Positions 26,538 through 35,697 of a stretch of DNA of 64,000 nt are shown here, in pieces. The stretch's first letter is position 1; each line of letters opens with the position of its first letter. The stretch comes from Corynebacterium frankenforstense DSM 45800 (GTDB taxonomy: Bacteria > Actinomycetota > Actinomycetes > Mycobacteriales > Mycobacteriaceae). Where the stretch lies: contig NZ_CP009247.1 in assembly GCF_001941485.1 (NCBI RefSeq), forward strand, positions 372,001 to 436,000, in the 5' to 3' direction. The notes beneath the pieces are model-generated. The model searched no databases and had not been told where the DNA came from. It worked only from the letters and a program-made list of their open reading frames with translations. Position numbers and translations under genes: made by a program.

Positions 26538-26723
26538 ATCACGCCGGTCACCGCCTTCGAACCACAAAACCCGGTCCACTGGCCGGGCGATTCGGCGTGC
26601 CCTCACGGGGAATGCTCCGGACGCAGCCGCCGTAGTAGCCCGATCAGCCCTCTCCGCTCCCGCTTAGCCACGGCACGGCAGGCGGATCACGCCGGTCACC
26701 GCCTTCGAATCACAGAACCCGGC
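26538..26723 (+). repeat. Pair of 38-bp direct repeats in a convergent gap
   Basis: ATCACGCCGGTCACCGCCTT begins both copies (26538-26575 and 26686-26723); they differ at about three positions and are 148 bases apart. The second copy ends four bases before the stop of the reverse-strand membrane protein. The 26457-26727 gap contains no gene. Confidence 0.8.
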
Positions 26724-26727
26724 CGCG

Positions 26728-28683
26728 TCACTGCACCGCGAGCCGCCCGACGGGGGAGCGCCCCACGCACAGCTCCAGCCCGTCGCGCGCGCTGACCTCG
26801 AGCCGCTCGCCGCCGCCCTCGAGCTGCACCCACACCTGGTTCAGCCCCGCGCGCGCCGGCACCGCGACCTCCTGCCCGTCGAGCCGCAGCGCGAACTCGC
26901 CGTCGCGGTCGGCGAAGTAGTTGAACTCCACGACCCACTCGGCGTCCATCAACGGCCCGTCCAGTTCGAGCGCCTCACTGCCGGTCACCCGTGCCCCGCA
27001 GCCGGGATCGTCGCCGGGCACCGTCGCGCGCATCGTCACCAGCCCGGCGGGCACGAGCCGCCCGTCGGCGTCGACGAGCGTGGGCTCGCGCGTCCAGTCC
27101 GCCACCACCTCGTCGCCGCCGAGCCCCGGCGCGATCGCCGAGAGTCGGTTGTACGGGTGCACCACCGGCAGCAGTACGTCGGCGGGCAGGTCCTGGTCGA
27201 GGATCGGCCCGTCGTGGCCGGCGAGCTCGCCGCGCAGCGTCGTCACGTAGTCGTGCGTCGGCTGCTGCGCCCACGACCGCGCGTACGCGAGCGTCGAGAC
27301 CCCGGCCGAGACCGCCAGCGCCACGCCCAGCACACCGGCCGCGCGCCGCCACCGCAGCGCGCCCCGCCCCGCCAACGTCACGGCGAGCCCGGCGGCGAGC
27401 AGCACGGCGGCCTCGGAGAAGTGCCGCAGCGTCAGCGTGATCTCGAGCGCGGTGTCGGGCCCGCCGCGCGCCACGCCGAGCGCGAGCAGCGGCAGCACCG
27501 GGTAGACGAGCCCCGGCACCCACGCCAGCGCGCGCCGCCCGGACCACACGAGCACCGCCACCAGAACGACCGCGCCCGCGATCACCCCCGCGACCCCGGC
27601 GTCGGCGAACGGCGGGCCCGGCTGCCACCGCGGCCACGCCCACGGCCCGCCGGCGAGCGTCGGCAGGAGCCCGTGCACCCAGCCGTGCCAGGTCAGCTCA
27701 CTTGCCGACGGCCCCGTGCCCCAACCCCGCGGGTCCCCGACGGCGAGCGCGTAGACGACGGCCCAGATTGCCGACGCCGCGCCTGCCCCCGCGCTCAGCG
27801 CCAGCACCGCCGTGCGAGGTGCCTCCGGGCCCGTAGGGCGCCTCGACGGCTGGGCGGGAGTCCGTCCCCGTCGGCTGGCCAGGTAGCAGACGAGGAAGCC
27901 GGGCACGACGACGGCGGCGGCCATCGCCCGTTCGCTGAACAGGCAGCCGGCCAGCACGATCGCCGCGACACCCGAAGCAGACCTCAACGCGGGCCCCAGC
28001 TGTGTCGTCGTGCGGAATCTGGTTGCCGCGGTGGTTCGTTCGGCACTCCGGCCACCGGCTCCGGCGTGCTCGCGAACGTCGAGCGTCGCGCGTGAGTGAC
28101 CACGGTGATCAGGAATCCGGTGGGAACCGGCGCGTTTGAGGGTGCGGACCGAGAGCGCGAGCGCCGCGGCCAGGGCGGCGTGCAGCGGCAGGACGTTGAC
28201 CGCGTTGGCCAGCCACGTCGTCGACGTCAGCGTCAGTGGCGTGAGCAGGTAGGCCGCCAACGGCACCGCCGCCCACCGCCCCGGGCACAGCTCCGCGCAC
28301 AGCCAGGCCACCGCGACCGCCGCACACAGCTGCAGCAGAGCGAGCGTGCCGACGGCCGCCGGCCAGCTCAGCCCCGCCGAGTGGGCGAGCACGTACTCGA
28401 TGAGCCACGCCCCGGGCATCAGGTGCCCGTCGTGCGGCGTGGCCAATAGCCCAAACAACTCCTGGGCAGCCAAACCACTCGGCCCACCGGCGTCCGCGCC
28501 TGCGCCGTCCGCGGCACCGTCTCCGACACCCATGGCCTGCGCGAAGAGCGTCAGGTCGTCCCAGTAGAACCACCCGCGCGCCGCCACGGCCGTGCGCAGC
28601 GCGACACCGGCGACGGTGACCACCGCCAACCACGCCACGGTGGTCCGCGCGGTGCGGGAGGCGGGCGCGACGTCGTCAATCAT
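26728..28683 (-). CDS. Polytopic membrane protein, GT-C glycosyltransferase-like
   Basis: A 651-residue protein with about eleven to thirteen hydrophobic helices and a soluble C-terminal beta-rich domain (about 500-651). After the first helix comes FYWDDLTLFAQ, an Asp pair in the first extracytoplasmic loop as in GT-C transferases that use polyprenyl-linked sugars. This assignment is inferred from topology and motif only. Its start codon is embedded in a repeat core (28669-28682), and the N-terminal MIDDVA is repeat-encoded. It is the last gene of the menA - AEC transporter - this gene run, three bases after its neighbour. Confidence 0.75.
   Translation of the reverse strand: MIDDVAPASRTARTTVAWLAVVTVAGVALRTAVAARGWFYWDDLTLFAQAMGVGDGAADGAGADAGGPSGLAAQELFGLLATPHDGHLMPGAWLIEYVLAHSAGLSWPAAVGTLALLQLCAAVAVAWLCAELCPGRWAAVPLAAYLLTPLTLTSTTWLANAVNVLPLHAALAAALALSVRTLKRAGSHRIPDHRGHSRATLDVREHAGAGGRSAERTTAATRFRTTTQLGPALRSASGVAAIVLAGCLFSERAMAAAVVVPGFLVCYLASRRGRTPAQPSRRPTGPEAPRTAVLALSAGAGAASAIWAVVYALAVGDPRGWGTGPSASELTWHGWVHGLLPTLAGGPWAWPRWQPGPPFADAGVAGVIAGAVVLVAVLVWSGRRALAWVPGLVYPVLPLLALGVARGGPDTALEITLTLRHFSEAAVLLAAGLAVTLAGRGALRWRRAAGVLGVALAVSAGVSTLAYARSWAQQPTHDYVTTLRGELAGHDGPILDQDLPADVLLPVVHPYNRLSAIAPGLGGDEVVADWTREPTLVDADGRLVPAGLVTMRATVPGDDPGCGARVTGSEALELDGPLMDAEWVVEFNYFADRDGEFALRLDGQEVAVPARAGLNQVWVQLEGGGERLEVSARDGLELCVGRSPVGRLAVQ
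28669..28682 (+). repeat. Dispersed repeat core on a start codon
   Basis: GACGTCGTCAATCA: the reverse complement supplies the ATG and the next codons (Ile-Asp-Asp-Val) of the 651-residue membrane protein. Confidence 0.5.
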
Positions 28684-28686
28684 GGC

Positions 28687-29622
28687 TCAACCCCCGAACA
28701 GTGCGGCGATGCCCAGCATCACGGGCAGCGCCAGGAAGGTGGACAGGAACACGGTGTCGCGCGCGACGATCTCGCCCTTTCGGTAGGTCGCTGCGTAGTT
28801 GTAGACGTTCTGCGCCGTCGGCAGCGCGGCGAGGATCAGCGCGGCGTAGAGCTGCGTGCCCGACAGCCCCAGCCCGAGGCCGAGCACCAGCGCGACGGCC
28901 GGCATCAGGACCAGCTTCATAGCCGTGGCCACCAGCGCGGCCGGGCGGTCGGCGGGGGAGTCGAGCATCTTCTGCTCGGTCAGCGAGGCGCCGAAGCTCA
29001 TCAGGATCAGCGGGATCGACGCCCCGCCGAGCAGCTCCAGCGGCGCCATGACCGGTTGCGGGATCTCCCAGCCGGCCAGGCAGACCACCAGGCCCGCGAC
29101 CGAGCCGAGCACCAGGGGAGTGGCCAGGGCCTCGCGGAGCGAGTGGCCGATGCGGCGCGCACGGGAGGCGCCGCGGTGGTCCTCGGCGGTGATCAGCGCC
29201 AGGATCAGCGGGGTGAACAGCACCACCTGCAGCACGATCACCGGCGCGACGTAGGCGCCCGTGCCCAGCACGTAGATGCCCACGGGCAGGCCGATGTTGT
29301 TGGAGTTGACGTAGCTGGCCGCCGCCGCGCCCATCGTCGTGGTGGCCAGGTCACGGCGGAAGAACACCGCCGAGACGGCCGCGTAGATCAGCGCGGTCAC
29401 GACCGCCGCCAGCAGGCTGACCAGGATGACCGGGGAGAACAGCTCCTTTTGGTCGGACTTGGCCACGACCGTGAACAGCAGCGCCGGGGTGGCCGCGTGG
29501 AAGGCGACGCGGTTGAGCACGAGGCGCCCGCCGTCGCCGCCGAAGACGCCGGCCCTGCCCAGCGCGAAGCCCGCGCCGACCACCGTGAAGATGATGGCGA
29601 AGCCGGTGACCACCCCGATCAT
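28687..29622 (-). CDS. AEC-family transporter
   Basis: A 311-residue auxin-efflux-carrier-family permease with about ten helices in two inverted halves. The family's conserved unwound segments are visible as SYVNSNNIGLPVG in the first half and ALPTAQNVYNYA in the second. Substrates in bacteria are usually carboxylates such as malate or malonate, but none can be assigned here. It starts four bases after the menA stop and is probably co-transcribed with menA. Confidence 0.88.
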   Translation of the reverse strand: MIGVVTGFAIIFTVVGAGFALGRAGVFGGDGGRLVLNRVAFHAATPALLFTVVAKSDQKELFSPVILVSLLAAVVTALIYAAVSAVFFRRDLATTTMGAAAASYVNSNNIGLPVGIYVLGTGAYVAPVIVLQVVLFTPLILALITAEDHRGASRARRIGHSLREALATPLVLGSVAGLVVCLAGWEIPQPVMAPLELLGGASIPLILMSFGASLTEQKMLDSPADRPAALVATAMKLVLMPAVALVLGLGLGLSGTQLYAALILAALPTAQNVYNYAATYRKGEIVARDTVFLSTFLALPVMLGIAALFGG

Positions 29623-29626
29623 GGCG

Positions 29627-30583
29627 TCACACCCCGGGCAGCCAGCCGGTCGGCGCCAGGGCCAGGGCCGCGGCGGTCAGCAGCGCCCACACGAGCATCG
29701 CGCGGCCCGTGGCACCCAGCACCGGGATGAGGTCCTTGCCCAGCGCCCCGCCGACGACCGGGCGCGCCCCGGCGAGGACCAGGGGCGCGGCGACCAGCCC
29801 GGCCAGCGCCGGCCAGGTGGCGAACGCCAGCGCCACCGAGGCGACCAGCGGCATGCACGCCAGCGCGACGAACATCCGGCGCGAGCCGGCGTCGCCCAGG
29901 CGCACCGCCAGGGTGATCTTGCCGGTCGCGGAGTCGGAGGGGATGTCGCGCAGGTTGTTGGCCAGGTTGACCGACGCGGAGATCGAACCGACGGCCACCG
30001 CGCAGACGACACCGGTCCAGTCGACGCGTCCGGCCTGCGTGAACTGGGTTCCCAGCACGGCGACCAGGCCGAAGAAGATGAAGACGGCGGCCTCGCCGAG
30101 GCCCCGGTAGCCGTAGGGGTTCTTGCCGCCGGTGTAGAACCAGGCGCCGGCGATGCAGGCCGCGCCGACGAGGATGAACCACCACGCGCTGGCCAGCGAC
30201 AGCGCGATGCCGGCGACCGCCGCCACACCGAAGCAGCCGAACGCCGCGGCCTTGACCTTGCGCGGGGCGACGAGCCCGGAGCCGGTCAGGCGCAGCGGGC
30301 CGGAGCGGTCGTCGTCGGTGCCTCGGATGCCGTCGGAGTAGTCGTTGGCGAAGTTCACCCCCACGATCAGGGCCCAGGCGACGACGAGCGCGAGCAGCGC
30401 GCGCCACCAGCTGAACCCGCCGAGGTAGGCGGCCGCGCCCGAGCCGACGACGACGGGGGAGATGGCGTTGGCCCAGGTGTGCGGGCGCGCGCCCTCCTTC
30501 CAGTCGGCGAAGGTGGCGGTGCGTCGCGCACCGTCGGGGGCGCCGGCCGCGGGGCCGGTGGGGGTTTCGGGAACGTCGGACAT
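29627..30583 (-). CDS. menA: 1,4-dihydroxy-2-naphthoate polyprenyltransferase MenA
   Basis: Joins the polyprenyl chain to DHNA to form demethylmenaquinone in the membrane. The 318-residue UbiA-family protein shows [16 protein letters not shown], the first Asp-rich motif [16 protein letters not shown] and the second [15 protein letters not shown]. The ATG at 30583 is seven bases after a -10 box (30591-30596), so the transcript is leaderless; in-frame codons further upstream are excluded by it. It diverges from the glycosyltransferase gene. Confidence 0.95.
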   Translation of the reverse strand: MSDVPETPTGPAAGAPDGARRTATFADWKEGARPHTWANAISPVVVGSGAAAYLGGFSWWRALLALVVAWALIVGVNFANDYSDGIRGTDDDRSGPLRLTGSGLVAPRKVKAAAFGCFGVAAVAGIALSLASAWWFILVGAACIAGAWFYTGGKNPYGYRGLGEAAVFIFFGLVAVLGTQFTQAGRVDWTGVVCAVAVGSISASVNLANNLRDIPSDSATGKITLAVRLGDAGSRRMFVALACMPLVASVALAFATWPALAGLVAAPLVLAGARPVVGGALGKDLIPVLGATGRAMLVWALLTAAALALAPTGWLPGV

Positions 30584-30590
30584 GGCTGCC

Positions 30591-30596
30591 ATTGTC
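30591..30596 (-). promoter_or_regulatory. Leaderless-type -10 box of menA
   Basis: GACAAT on the reverse strand, seven bases before the menA ATG. Confidence 0.5.
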
Positions 30597-30722
30597 GCGC
30601 AACGTGGTGCGCCCCGCCCACGCCGGGGCCGTGGCGGTGGTAAGAATCTTGGGAGTCGCGGCGCACGGCCGCGCGCGTTCGACGCGAACGGCAACATGAG
30701 CAACCAGAGAGGAGTCCGCCGG

Positions 30723-31589
30723 ATGTGGGTCAGCTACGTCGCCGGCCAGGTGGTCTCCTTCGTCTTCACGCTCTTCCGCCTGATCCCGCTGGCGTGGGCG
30801 AACCGCGTCGGCGGTGCGCGCATCCCGGCCGAGGGTGATGTGGTGGTCTCGCTGACCACGCACGGCCGCCGCCTGGCCACGGCGTTCTACGCGGTCGAGT
30901 CGGTCGCGCGCGGCAGCCGCCCGGCGCCGATCGTGCTGTGGCTGGACCCGGAGGACTTCGACGGGCCGTGGCCGCCGAGCCTGCGCCGCCTGGTCGACCG
31001 CGGCCTGCAGGTCCGTCGCGGCAGCGGCGACCTGGGCCCGCACGCGAAGTACTTCGACATGTTCCGCGCGGTGGCGGGCACGGACACCCGCGTGGTCACC
31101 GTCGACGACGACATCATCTACCCCGAGTGGTTCCTGGAGAAGCTGCTCGAGGTCGGCGGCCTGCGCCCGGACACGGTGGTGGCCTACCGCGCGCACCGCG
31201 TCGAGCTGCGCGACGGCCGGCTGCTGCCGTACATGCGCTGGACGGCGGCGGACACATGCCGGGCCAGCGTGCTGCACTTCGCCACGGGCGTCTCGGGTGT
31301 GTGCTACGCGCCGGCGTTCGTGGACTACGTCGCCGCGCGCGGCGAGGAGTCCCGCCGCGTCGCCCCGCGTGCCGACGACGTCTGGCTGCACCTGTGCGCC
31401 CTGCGTTCCGGTTTCCGCATCCGCCAGGTCTTCGCCAAGCCGCGAAACTTCGCGATCGTGCCCCTGACCCAGCGCGGCGCCCTCGTGCGCCGCAACGGGC
31501 CGGGCGGCGGCAATGACGCGCAGATCGCGCGCGCCTACACGATTGACGACGTCGCGGTGCTCGCCGCCGCGGCTGCGGCCGAGGACTAG
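30723..31589 (+). CDS. Glycosyltransferase-like protein
   Basis: A 288-residue protein with a hydrophobic N-terminal segment (about 1-25) and a single GT-A-like domain. It shows [14 protein letters not shown] early and [14 protein letters not shown] near 130, which looks like the metal-binding DXD site. Similar proteins of unknown acceptor occur in actinobacterial surface polysaccharide loci. ATG at 30723 follows GAGAGGAG at eight bases; ATG at 30696 is an alternative. The C-terminal YTIDDVAVL is encoded by an exact repeat core (31540-31553). Confidence 0.8.
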   Translation: MWVSYVAGQVVSFVFTLFRLIPLAWANRVGGARIPAEGDVVVSLTTHGRRLATAFYAVESVARGSRPAPIVLWLDPEDFDGPWPPSLRRLVDRGLQVRRGSGDLGPHAKYFDMFRAVAGTDTRVVTVDDDIIYPEWFLEKLLEVGGLRPDTVVAYRAHRVELRDGRLLPYMRWTAADTCRASVLHFATGVSGVCYAPAFVDYVAARGEESRRVAPRADDVWLHLCALRSGFRIRQVFAKPRNFAIVPLTQRGALVRRNGPGGGNDAQIARAYTIDDVAVLAAAAAAED

Positions 31590-31659
31590 GGCGCGTTCCC
31601 CACGTTTTCCTGTGCAGAAGGGGGCCCCGTGTGATGCGCTCCTTCGACCGTGGAGCCGC

Positions 31660-31689
31660 CCGCTCAGCGGAGTGAAGTCCGCTGAGCGG
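31660..31689. terminator. Strong hairpin between convergent genes
   Basis: A perfect 12-bp stem CCGCTCAGCGGA / TCCGCTGAGCGG around a six-base loop, between the glycosyltransferase gene and menE. It has no T-tract but could terminate both transcripts. Confidence 0.55.
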
Positions 31690-31724
31690 TTGGCGGCGTA
31701 TCGCCAGGCACAGCCCGGCAGAGG

Positions 31725-32864
31725 TTAGCTGAACAGGGCGGCGACGGCGGGGCGGTCGACCTTGCCCGTCGCCGTCAGCGGCAGCGCCGCGACGCGGCGC
31801 AGCTCCTTGGGCCACTGCCAGCGGGGCAGCTCGGCGAGCGCCTCGTAGATCTCGGCCGGCGAGGCCGTGCCGGTGTAGGCGGCGACGGCCGCCTGGCCCA
31901 GGCGCGGGTGCGCCACGCCGGCCACGCACGCGGCGTCGACACCCGGCACGCGCAGCAGCTCGGTCTCCACGACCTCGGGGTGCAGCTTGAGCCCGCCGGT
32001 GTCGATGACCGCGTCGAGGCGGCCCTTGACCACGAGGCGGCCGTCGGCGTCGAAGGCGCCGGCGTCCGAGGTCGCCCACCAGCCGTCCTCGGCGAAGGAC
32101 TCGTGGCCGGGGCGGTTGCGGTAGCCGTGCGCGATCGTCGCGCCGCCCAGGTGGATGCGTCCGGAGGCGCCGATCTTCACGCGCGCGCCGGGGATGGGGC
32201 GACCGTCGTAGATGCAGCCGCCGGCGGTCTCGGAGGCGCCGTAGGTCGCCACGACGTGGATGTCCAGGCGCTCGGCGGCGGCGCGGGTGTGGGGGTCGAG
32301 CGCGGCGCCGCCGACGAGGATCGCGTCGAAGTGGCGCAGCGCGTCGATGCCCTCGAGGGTGTCCATGGCCTTCATCAGCTGCATCGGGGTCAGCGAGGTG
32401 TAGACGCGGTCGCCGGTGGCGGCCAGCTCGGCGGCGCCGCCGGCGAAGGCGTGCACGTCGAAGCCCGACGAGAGGTCGAGGCACCAGGGGTCCACGCCCG
32501 CCACCAGGGCGCGCACCAGCACCTGCAGGCCCGCGATGTAGTGGGCGGGCATGGCCAGCAGCCACTGGCCCTCGCCGCCGAGGACGCGGTGGGTGGCGTC
32601 GGCGCCGGCGACGAGGTTGGCCGGGGTCAGCTGCGCGCCCTTCGGCGTGCCCGTGGAGCCCGAGGTGCCCACCACCAGGGCGATGGCGGGGTCGATGGGG
32701 CGGCCGGCGCCCTGGGAGGAGCGCAGCAGCTCGGCGCGGCCGGGGTCGTCCGCGGGCACCGGCAACAGCGAGACCCCGCCGCTGATCGCCTGCTCGAGGT
32801 CGGGCAGGATCGCGGCGGGGTCGTGCGCGTCGACGGGGAGAACGTCGAGGTTACGGAGGGCCAT
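31725..32864 (-). CDS. menE: o-Succinylbenzoate-CoA ligase MenE
   Basis: Activates o-succinylbenzoate with ATP and CoA. The 379-residue protein is a compact member of the adenylate-forming superfamily: the P-loop GTSGSTGTPKGAQLTPANL lies near 88-107, TYGASETAGG near 208, and the C-terminal lysine lies in TATGKVDRPAV. It lacks the N-terminal part of longer relatives, as is typical of corynebacterial MenE. A leaderless promoter lies directly upstream. Confidence 0.94.
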   Translation of the reverse strand: MALRNLDVLPVDAHDPAAILPDLEQAISGGVSLLPVPADDPGRAELLRSSQGAGRPIDPAIALVVGTSGSTGTPKGAQLTPANLVAGADATHRVLGGEGQWLLAMPAHYIAGLQVLVRALVAGVDPWCLDLSSGFDVHAFAGGAAELAATGDRVYTSLTPMQLMKAMDTLEGIDALRHFDAILVGGAALDPHTRAAAERLDIHVVATYGASETAGGCIYDGRPIPGARVKIGASGRIHLGGATIAHGYRNRPGHESFAEDGWWATSDAGAFDADGRLVVKGRLDAVIDTGGLKLHPEVVETELLRVPGVDAACVAGVAHPRLGQAAVAAYTGTASPAEIYEALAELPRWQWPKELRRVAALPLTATGKVDRPAVAALFS

Positions 32865-32872
32865 GGCGGTCG

Positions 32873-32878
32873 ATGTTA
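32873..32878 (-). promoter_or_regulatory. Leaderless-type -10 box of menE
   Basis: TAACAT on the reverse strand, eight bases before the menE ATG. Confidence 0.5.
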
Positions 32879-32953
32879 CGCGGGGCGCGCGGGCGCGGCC
32901 CGGGTGGTTCGGGCACTGCGGGAGTGCCCGGGGGAAGGTGTGCTTCGGTGGGG

Positions 32954-33412
32954 TTAGGCGGTCTTGGTGGTGCGGGTGGCGGCCGCGTCGTCGACGTCGG
33001 TCTCGGCGGCGGTCACGCGGCGGCGGTTGAGCACGGCGTCGACGCTGAAGAGCCCGGCGCCGGCGCCGGCCAGGGCGAGGGCGGCGGCACCGATGGCGCC
33101 GACCAGCTCAAAGCCGCCGTCGGCGGCGGCGACGCCGTTGCCCATGTGGGCGAAGAAGTAGGCGCCGAGCATGACCAGGAAGACCAGGGAGCCGGCGATC
33201 GGGGTCATCAGGCCGATCAGCAGCAGGATGCCGCCGCCGAGCTCGATGACCGCGGCGACCACGGCGGCGACCGAGGCGAGCGGCACGCCCATGGAGGCGA
33301 AGTTGTCGGAGTAGTCGGCGAGGTGACCGAACTTGTCCCAGCCGTGGTAGATCAGGATGACGCCCAGGATGACGCGGGCGAGGAGCAGTGCGACGTTCTT
33401 GAATGCTGACAT
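32954..33412 (-). CDS. DoxX-family membrane protein
   Basis: A 152-residue protein with four helices. The DoxX hallmarks are visible: LARVILGVILIYHGWDKFGH, then GGGILLLIGLMTP and the later MLGAYFFAHMGNG. DoxX proteins are linked to quinone or redox homeostasis and thiosulfate metabolism in various bacteria; the men genes on both sides fit a membrane redox role, but the function is not established. The ATG at 33412 lies eight bases after a -10 box. Confidence 0.9.
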   Translation of the reverse strand: MSAFKNVALLLARVILGVILIYHGWDKFGHLADYSDNFASMGVPLASVAAVVAAVIELGGGILLLIGLMTPIAGSLVFLVMLGAYFFAHMGNGVAAADGGFELVGAIGAAALALAGAGAGLFSVDAVLNRRRVTAAETDVDDAAATRTTKTA

Positions 33413-33420
33413 GACACCAA

Positions 33421-33426
33421 AACGTA
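33421..33426 (-). promoter_or_regulatory. Leaderless-type -10 box of the DoxX gene
   Basis: TACGTT on the reverse strand, eight bases before the ATG. Confidence 0.45.
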
Positions 33427-33522
33427 GCAGCCGCGTTTCCCCGGGGCAATAGCTGGGCCGGATTTTTCGCGGCCGTACGTCTGCGGCCGCTGAGGAGACC
33501 CTTAGCCGGGCACCGGGCACAC

Positions 33523-33730
33523 GGTGTCGGCAACCGCCTCGACGGGGCGCGGGCGCTTGCCCCGCAACGTGCGCCGGCGCGGCTACCGGATGATGACGGT
33601 CAGCCGGGGAATCTCGTGCGCCGGCGTGCACCACGCGCCACGTACCGCCCGTGGGCCGCGGCGCCCGGTTCGCCGGCCCACCCGGCCGCACGTGCACGCC
33701 GACGCGCACCACCGGGACGTCGTCAAGCGG
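33523..33730 (+). repeat. Two direct copies of the dispersed repeat before the kinase gene
   Basis: A variant core (GGTGTCGGCAACCG) at 33523-33536 and an exact core at 33716-33729 lie in the same orientation in the 337-base gap between the DoxX and kinase genes. The second copy sits where the -35 of the kinase promoter is expected. No gene is seen in this gap. Confidence 0.65.
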
Positions 33731-33737
33731 GCGCGGA

Positions 33738-33743
33738 TATGTT
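33738..33743 (+). promoter_or_regulatory. Leaderless-type -10 box of the kinase gene
   Basis: TATGTT ends six bases before the ATG at 33750; GACGTC of the repeat is 16 bases upstream. Confidence 0.5.
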
Positions 33744-33749
33744 GTAGCC

Positions 33750-34880
33750 ATGCACTTCCGCAGGGGTGACCTGATCCTCGCTGGCGCCGCCGCGCTGCTC
33801 GCGGTGGTCTACCTCCTCGCCGTGGACTCGCCGCACACCGCGGCGCAGGCCGTGCTGTCCTGGGGGTTCGTCGCCGCGGCCGCCGTCTACCGCACGCGCC
33901 CGCGCGCCTCGGCGGTGGCGGTCCTCGTGCTGCTCGGCCTGTGGGCCGTGGTGTGGCTGACCGCGCCGGTGAGCCTCGGCGTGACCCCGTGGCTCGTCTT
34001 CGCGCTGCTGGCCGTCTACGGCGCCGAGCGCTACGTCGGCTCGCGCGTCTTCGGCCGCGCGGTGCTCGGCGTCGCGATGGCCGGCGCGCTGGTCTCGCCG
34101 GTGATGTGGACCTTCGGCACGAACGTCGACTGGCACTACCGCACCGGCGTCGACTGGGCCGTGACCCTGACCGCGCACTGGGCGCTGCTCGTCGTCGCGC
34201 ATCTGCTCGCCGCCGAGCAGCGCACCCGCGCCCGCGCGCGCGAGGACCACCTCGCCGCGCTGCGCGAGGAGGAGCGCCTCACCCTCGCCCGCGAGCTGCA
34301 CGACGTGCTCGCCCACTCCCTGGTGCTGATCAAGGTGCAGGCCAACGCAGGGCTCGTCGCCGGCGAGGAGCGCGCCGCGCTGACGCAGGTGCGCGATATG
34401 AGCTCCGAGGCGCTCGGCGAGGTGCGCGGGATGGTCGACGCGCTGCGCGACCACGACGCCCGCCTCGAGCCGACCGCGCAGCTGGCCGGGCTCGACGGGC
34501 TGCTCGACTCCTTCCGCGCCGCCGGGCTCGACGTCGGGTACCGCGGCACGCCGCCGGCGCGGCTGACCGGGCTGCCAGCCGTGATCCAGCTCGCCGCGGT
34601 GCGCATCATCTCCGAGGCGCTGACCAACGCCGTGCGCCACCAGGTCGACGCCCGCGCCGTGGTCACCCTCGCCGCGGTGCCGGGTGCCGACGCCGCGCTG
34701 ACCGTCACCGTCGCCTCCACGGGCCCGGACCGGCCCGGTTCCGGCTCCGGCTCAGGCCACGGCGGCGGCAAGGGGCTGCTCGGCCTGGCGGAGCGCGCCC
34801 GCGCCGTCGGCGGCTCGCTGCGCACGGAGCACGCCGGCGACGTCTTCACCGTCCACGCCGAACTGGGGAGGCGCCCGTGA
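33750..34880 (+). CDS. Sensor histidine kinase, NarL/HisKA_3 type
   Basis: A 376-residue kinase. About five helices in residues 1-145 form the membrane sensor. The H-box is LARELHDVLAHSLVLIKVQ with the phospho-accepting His near 189, followed by an HATPase domain in which GLLGLAERARAVGG is the G-box. It lacks a large extracytoplasmic domain, as in kinases that sense within the membrane or through a partner transporter. The stop overlaps the regulator start, and the ABC exporter downstream is the likely partner or target. Confidence 0.92.
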   Translation: MHFRRGDLILAGAAALLAVVYLLAVDSPHTAAQAVLSWGFVAAAAVYRTRPRASAVAVLVLLGLWAVVWLTAPVSLGVTPWLVFALLAVYGAERYVGSRVFGRAVLGVAMAGALVSPVMWTFGTNVDWHYRTGVDWAVTLTAHWALLVVAHLLAAEQRTRARAREDHLAALREEERLTLARELHDVLAHSLVLIKVQANAGLVAGEERAALTQVRDMSSEALGEVRGMVDALRDHDARLEPTAQLAGLDGLLDSFRAAGLDVGYRGTPPARLTGLPAVIQLAAVRIISEALTNAVRHQVDARAVVTLAAVPGADAALTVTVASTGPDRPGSGSGSGHGGGKGLLGLAERARAVGGSLRTEHAGDVFTVHAELGRRP

Positions 34881-35557
34881 TCCGCGTGCTGCTCGCCGAC
34901 GACCAGGCGCTGCTGCTCGGCGCCCTGACCACGATCCTCAACGCCCAGGACGACATCCGGGTCACCGCCACCGCGGCCGACGGCGCGGCGGCCGTGCGCG
35001 CCGTGCGCGAGGCCGCCGGCGGCGTCGACGTCGCCGTGCTCGACATCCGCATGCCCGGCCTCGACGGCATCGCCGCCGCGCGCGAGATCCTCGCGCTGCC
35101 GGACGCGCCGGCCGTGATGATGCTGACCACCTTCCGCGACCCCGCGCTCGTGCGCTCCGCCATCGCCGCCGGGGTGCACGGCTTCCTGCTCAAGGACGCC
35201 GAGCCGGACGTGCTTGCCGACGCCGTGCGCACCGTCGCCCGGGGCGAGTCCGTCCTGGCCAGCGGGGTGACCGGCCCCGTGCTGGAGGGGTACCGGCAGG
35301 CGGTGGCCGCCCGCAGTGCGCTGCGGCCCGAGGAACGCCAGGGCCTCAGCCTGCTGACGGCCCGCGAGTTGGAGGTGCTCGCCGAGATCGGGCGCGGGGC
35401 GACGAACCCGGAGATCGCCGAGTCGCTGCACATCGCCGAGACGACCGTCAAGACCCACGTGTCGAACCTGCTGGCCAAGCTCGGCGCGCGCGACCGGGTG
35501 GCGCTGGTGCTCCTCGTGCAGCGCGCCGGGCTGCTGCCGGGGCGGGGGCAGGGCTGA
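34877..35557 (+). CDS. Response regulator, NarL/LuxR type
   Basis: A 226-residue regulator. The receiver domain has LLADDQALLLGAL, the phospho-accepting Asp in AVLDIRMPGLDG near 54, the Thr in MLTTFRD and the Lys in FLLKDAEPD. The C-terminal LuxR-type helix-turn-helix is LTARELEVLAEIGRGATN with ETTVKTHVSNLLAKL. GTG overlaps the kinase stop. A perfect palindrome 56 bases after its stop is a plausible binding site. Confidence 0.94.
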   Translation: MIRVLLADDQALLLGALTTILNAQDDIRVTATAADGAAAVRAVREAAGGVDVAVLDIRMPGLDGIAAAREILALPDAPAVMMLTTFRDPALVRSAIAAGVHGFLLKDAEPDVLADAVRTVARGESVLASGVTGPVLEGYRQAVAARSALRPEERQGLSLLTARELEVLAEIGRGATNPEIAESLHIAETTVKTHVSNLLAKLGARDRVALVLLVQRAGLLPGRGQG

Positions 35558-35612
35558 CCTGCGGCGGCTGCCCGGCACAAGGGCGGTGCATCACCTGTCG
35601 GCGCTGGCCCGC

Positions 35613-35630
35613 CTCCTACCGCGGTAGGAG
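35613..35630. promoter_or_regulatory. Perfect 18-bp palindrome, candidate operator
   Basis: CTCCTACCGCGGTAGGAG is fully self-complementary and lies 67 bases before the ABC ATPase start. Dimeric NarL-type regulators bind such sites, so it could be the target of the adjacent regulator. It has no T-tract and is short for a terminator. Confidence 0.5.
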
Positions 35631-35697
35631 ACGATCGCGCGGAAACGGTCCCGCGGCCCGATGTGCGCTCCCCGCCCGGCCGGGGAGCATCGGCCCC

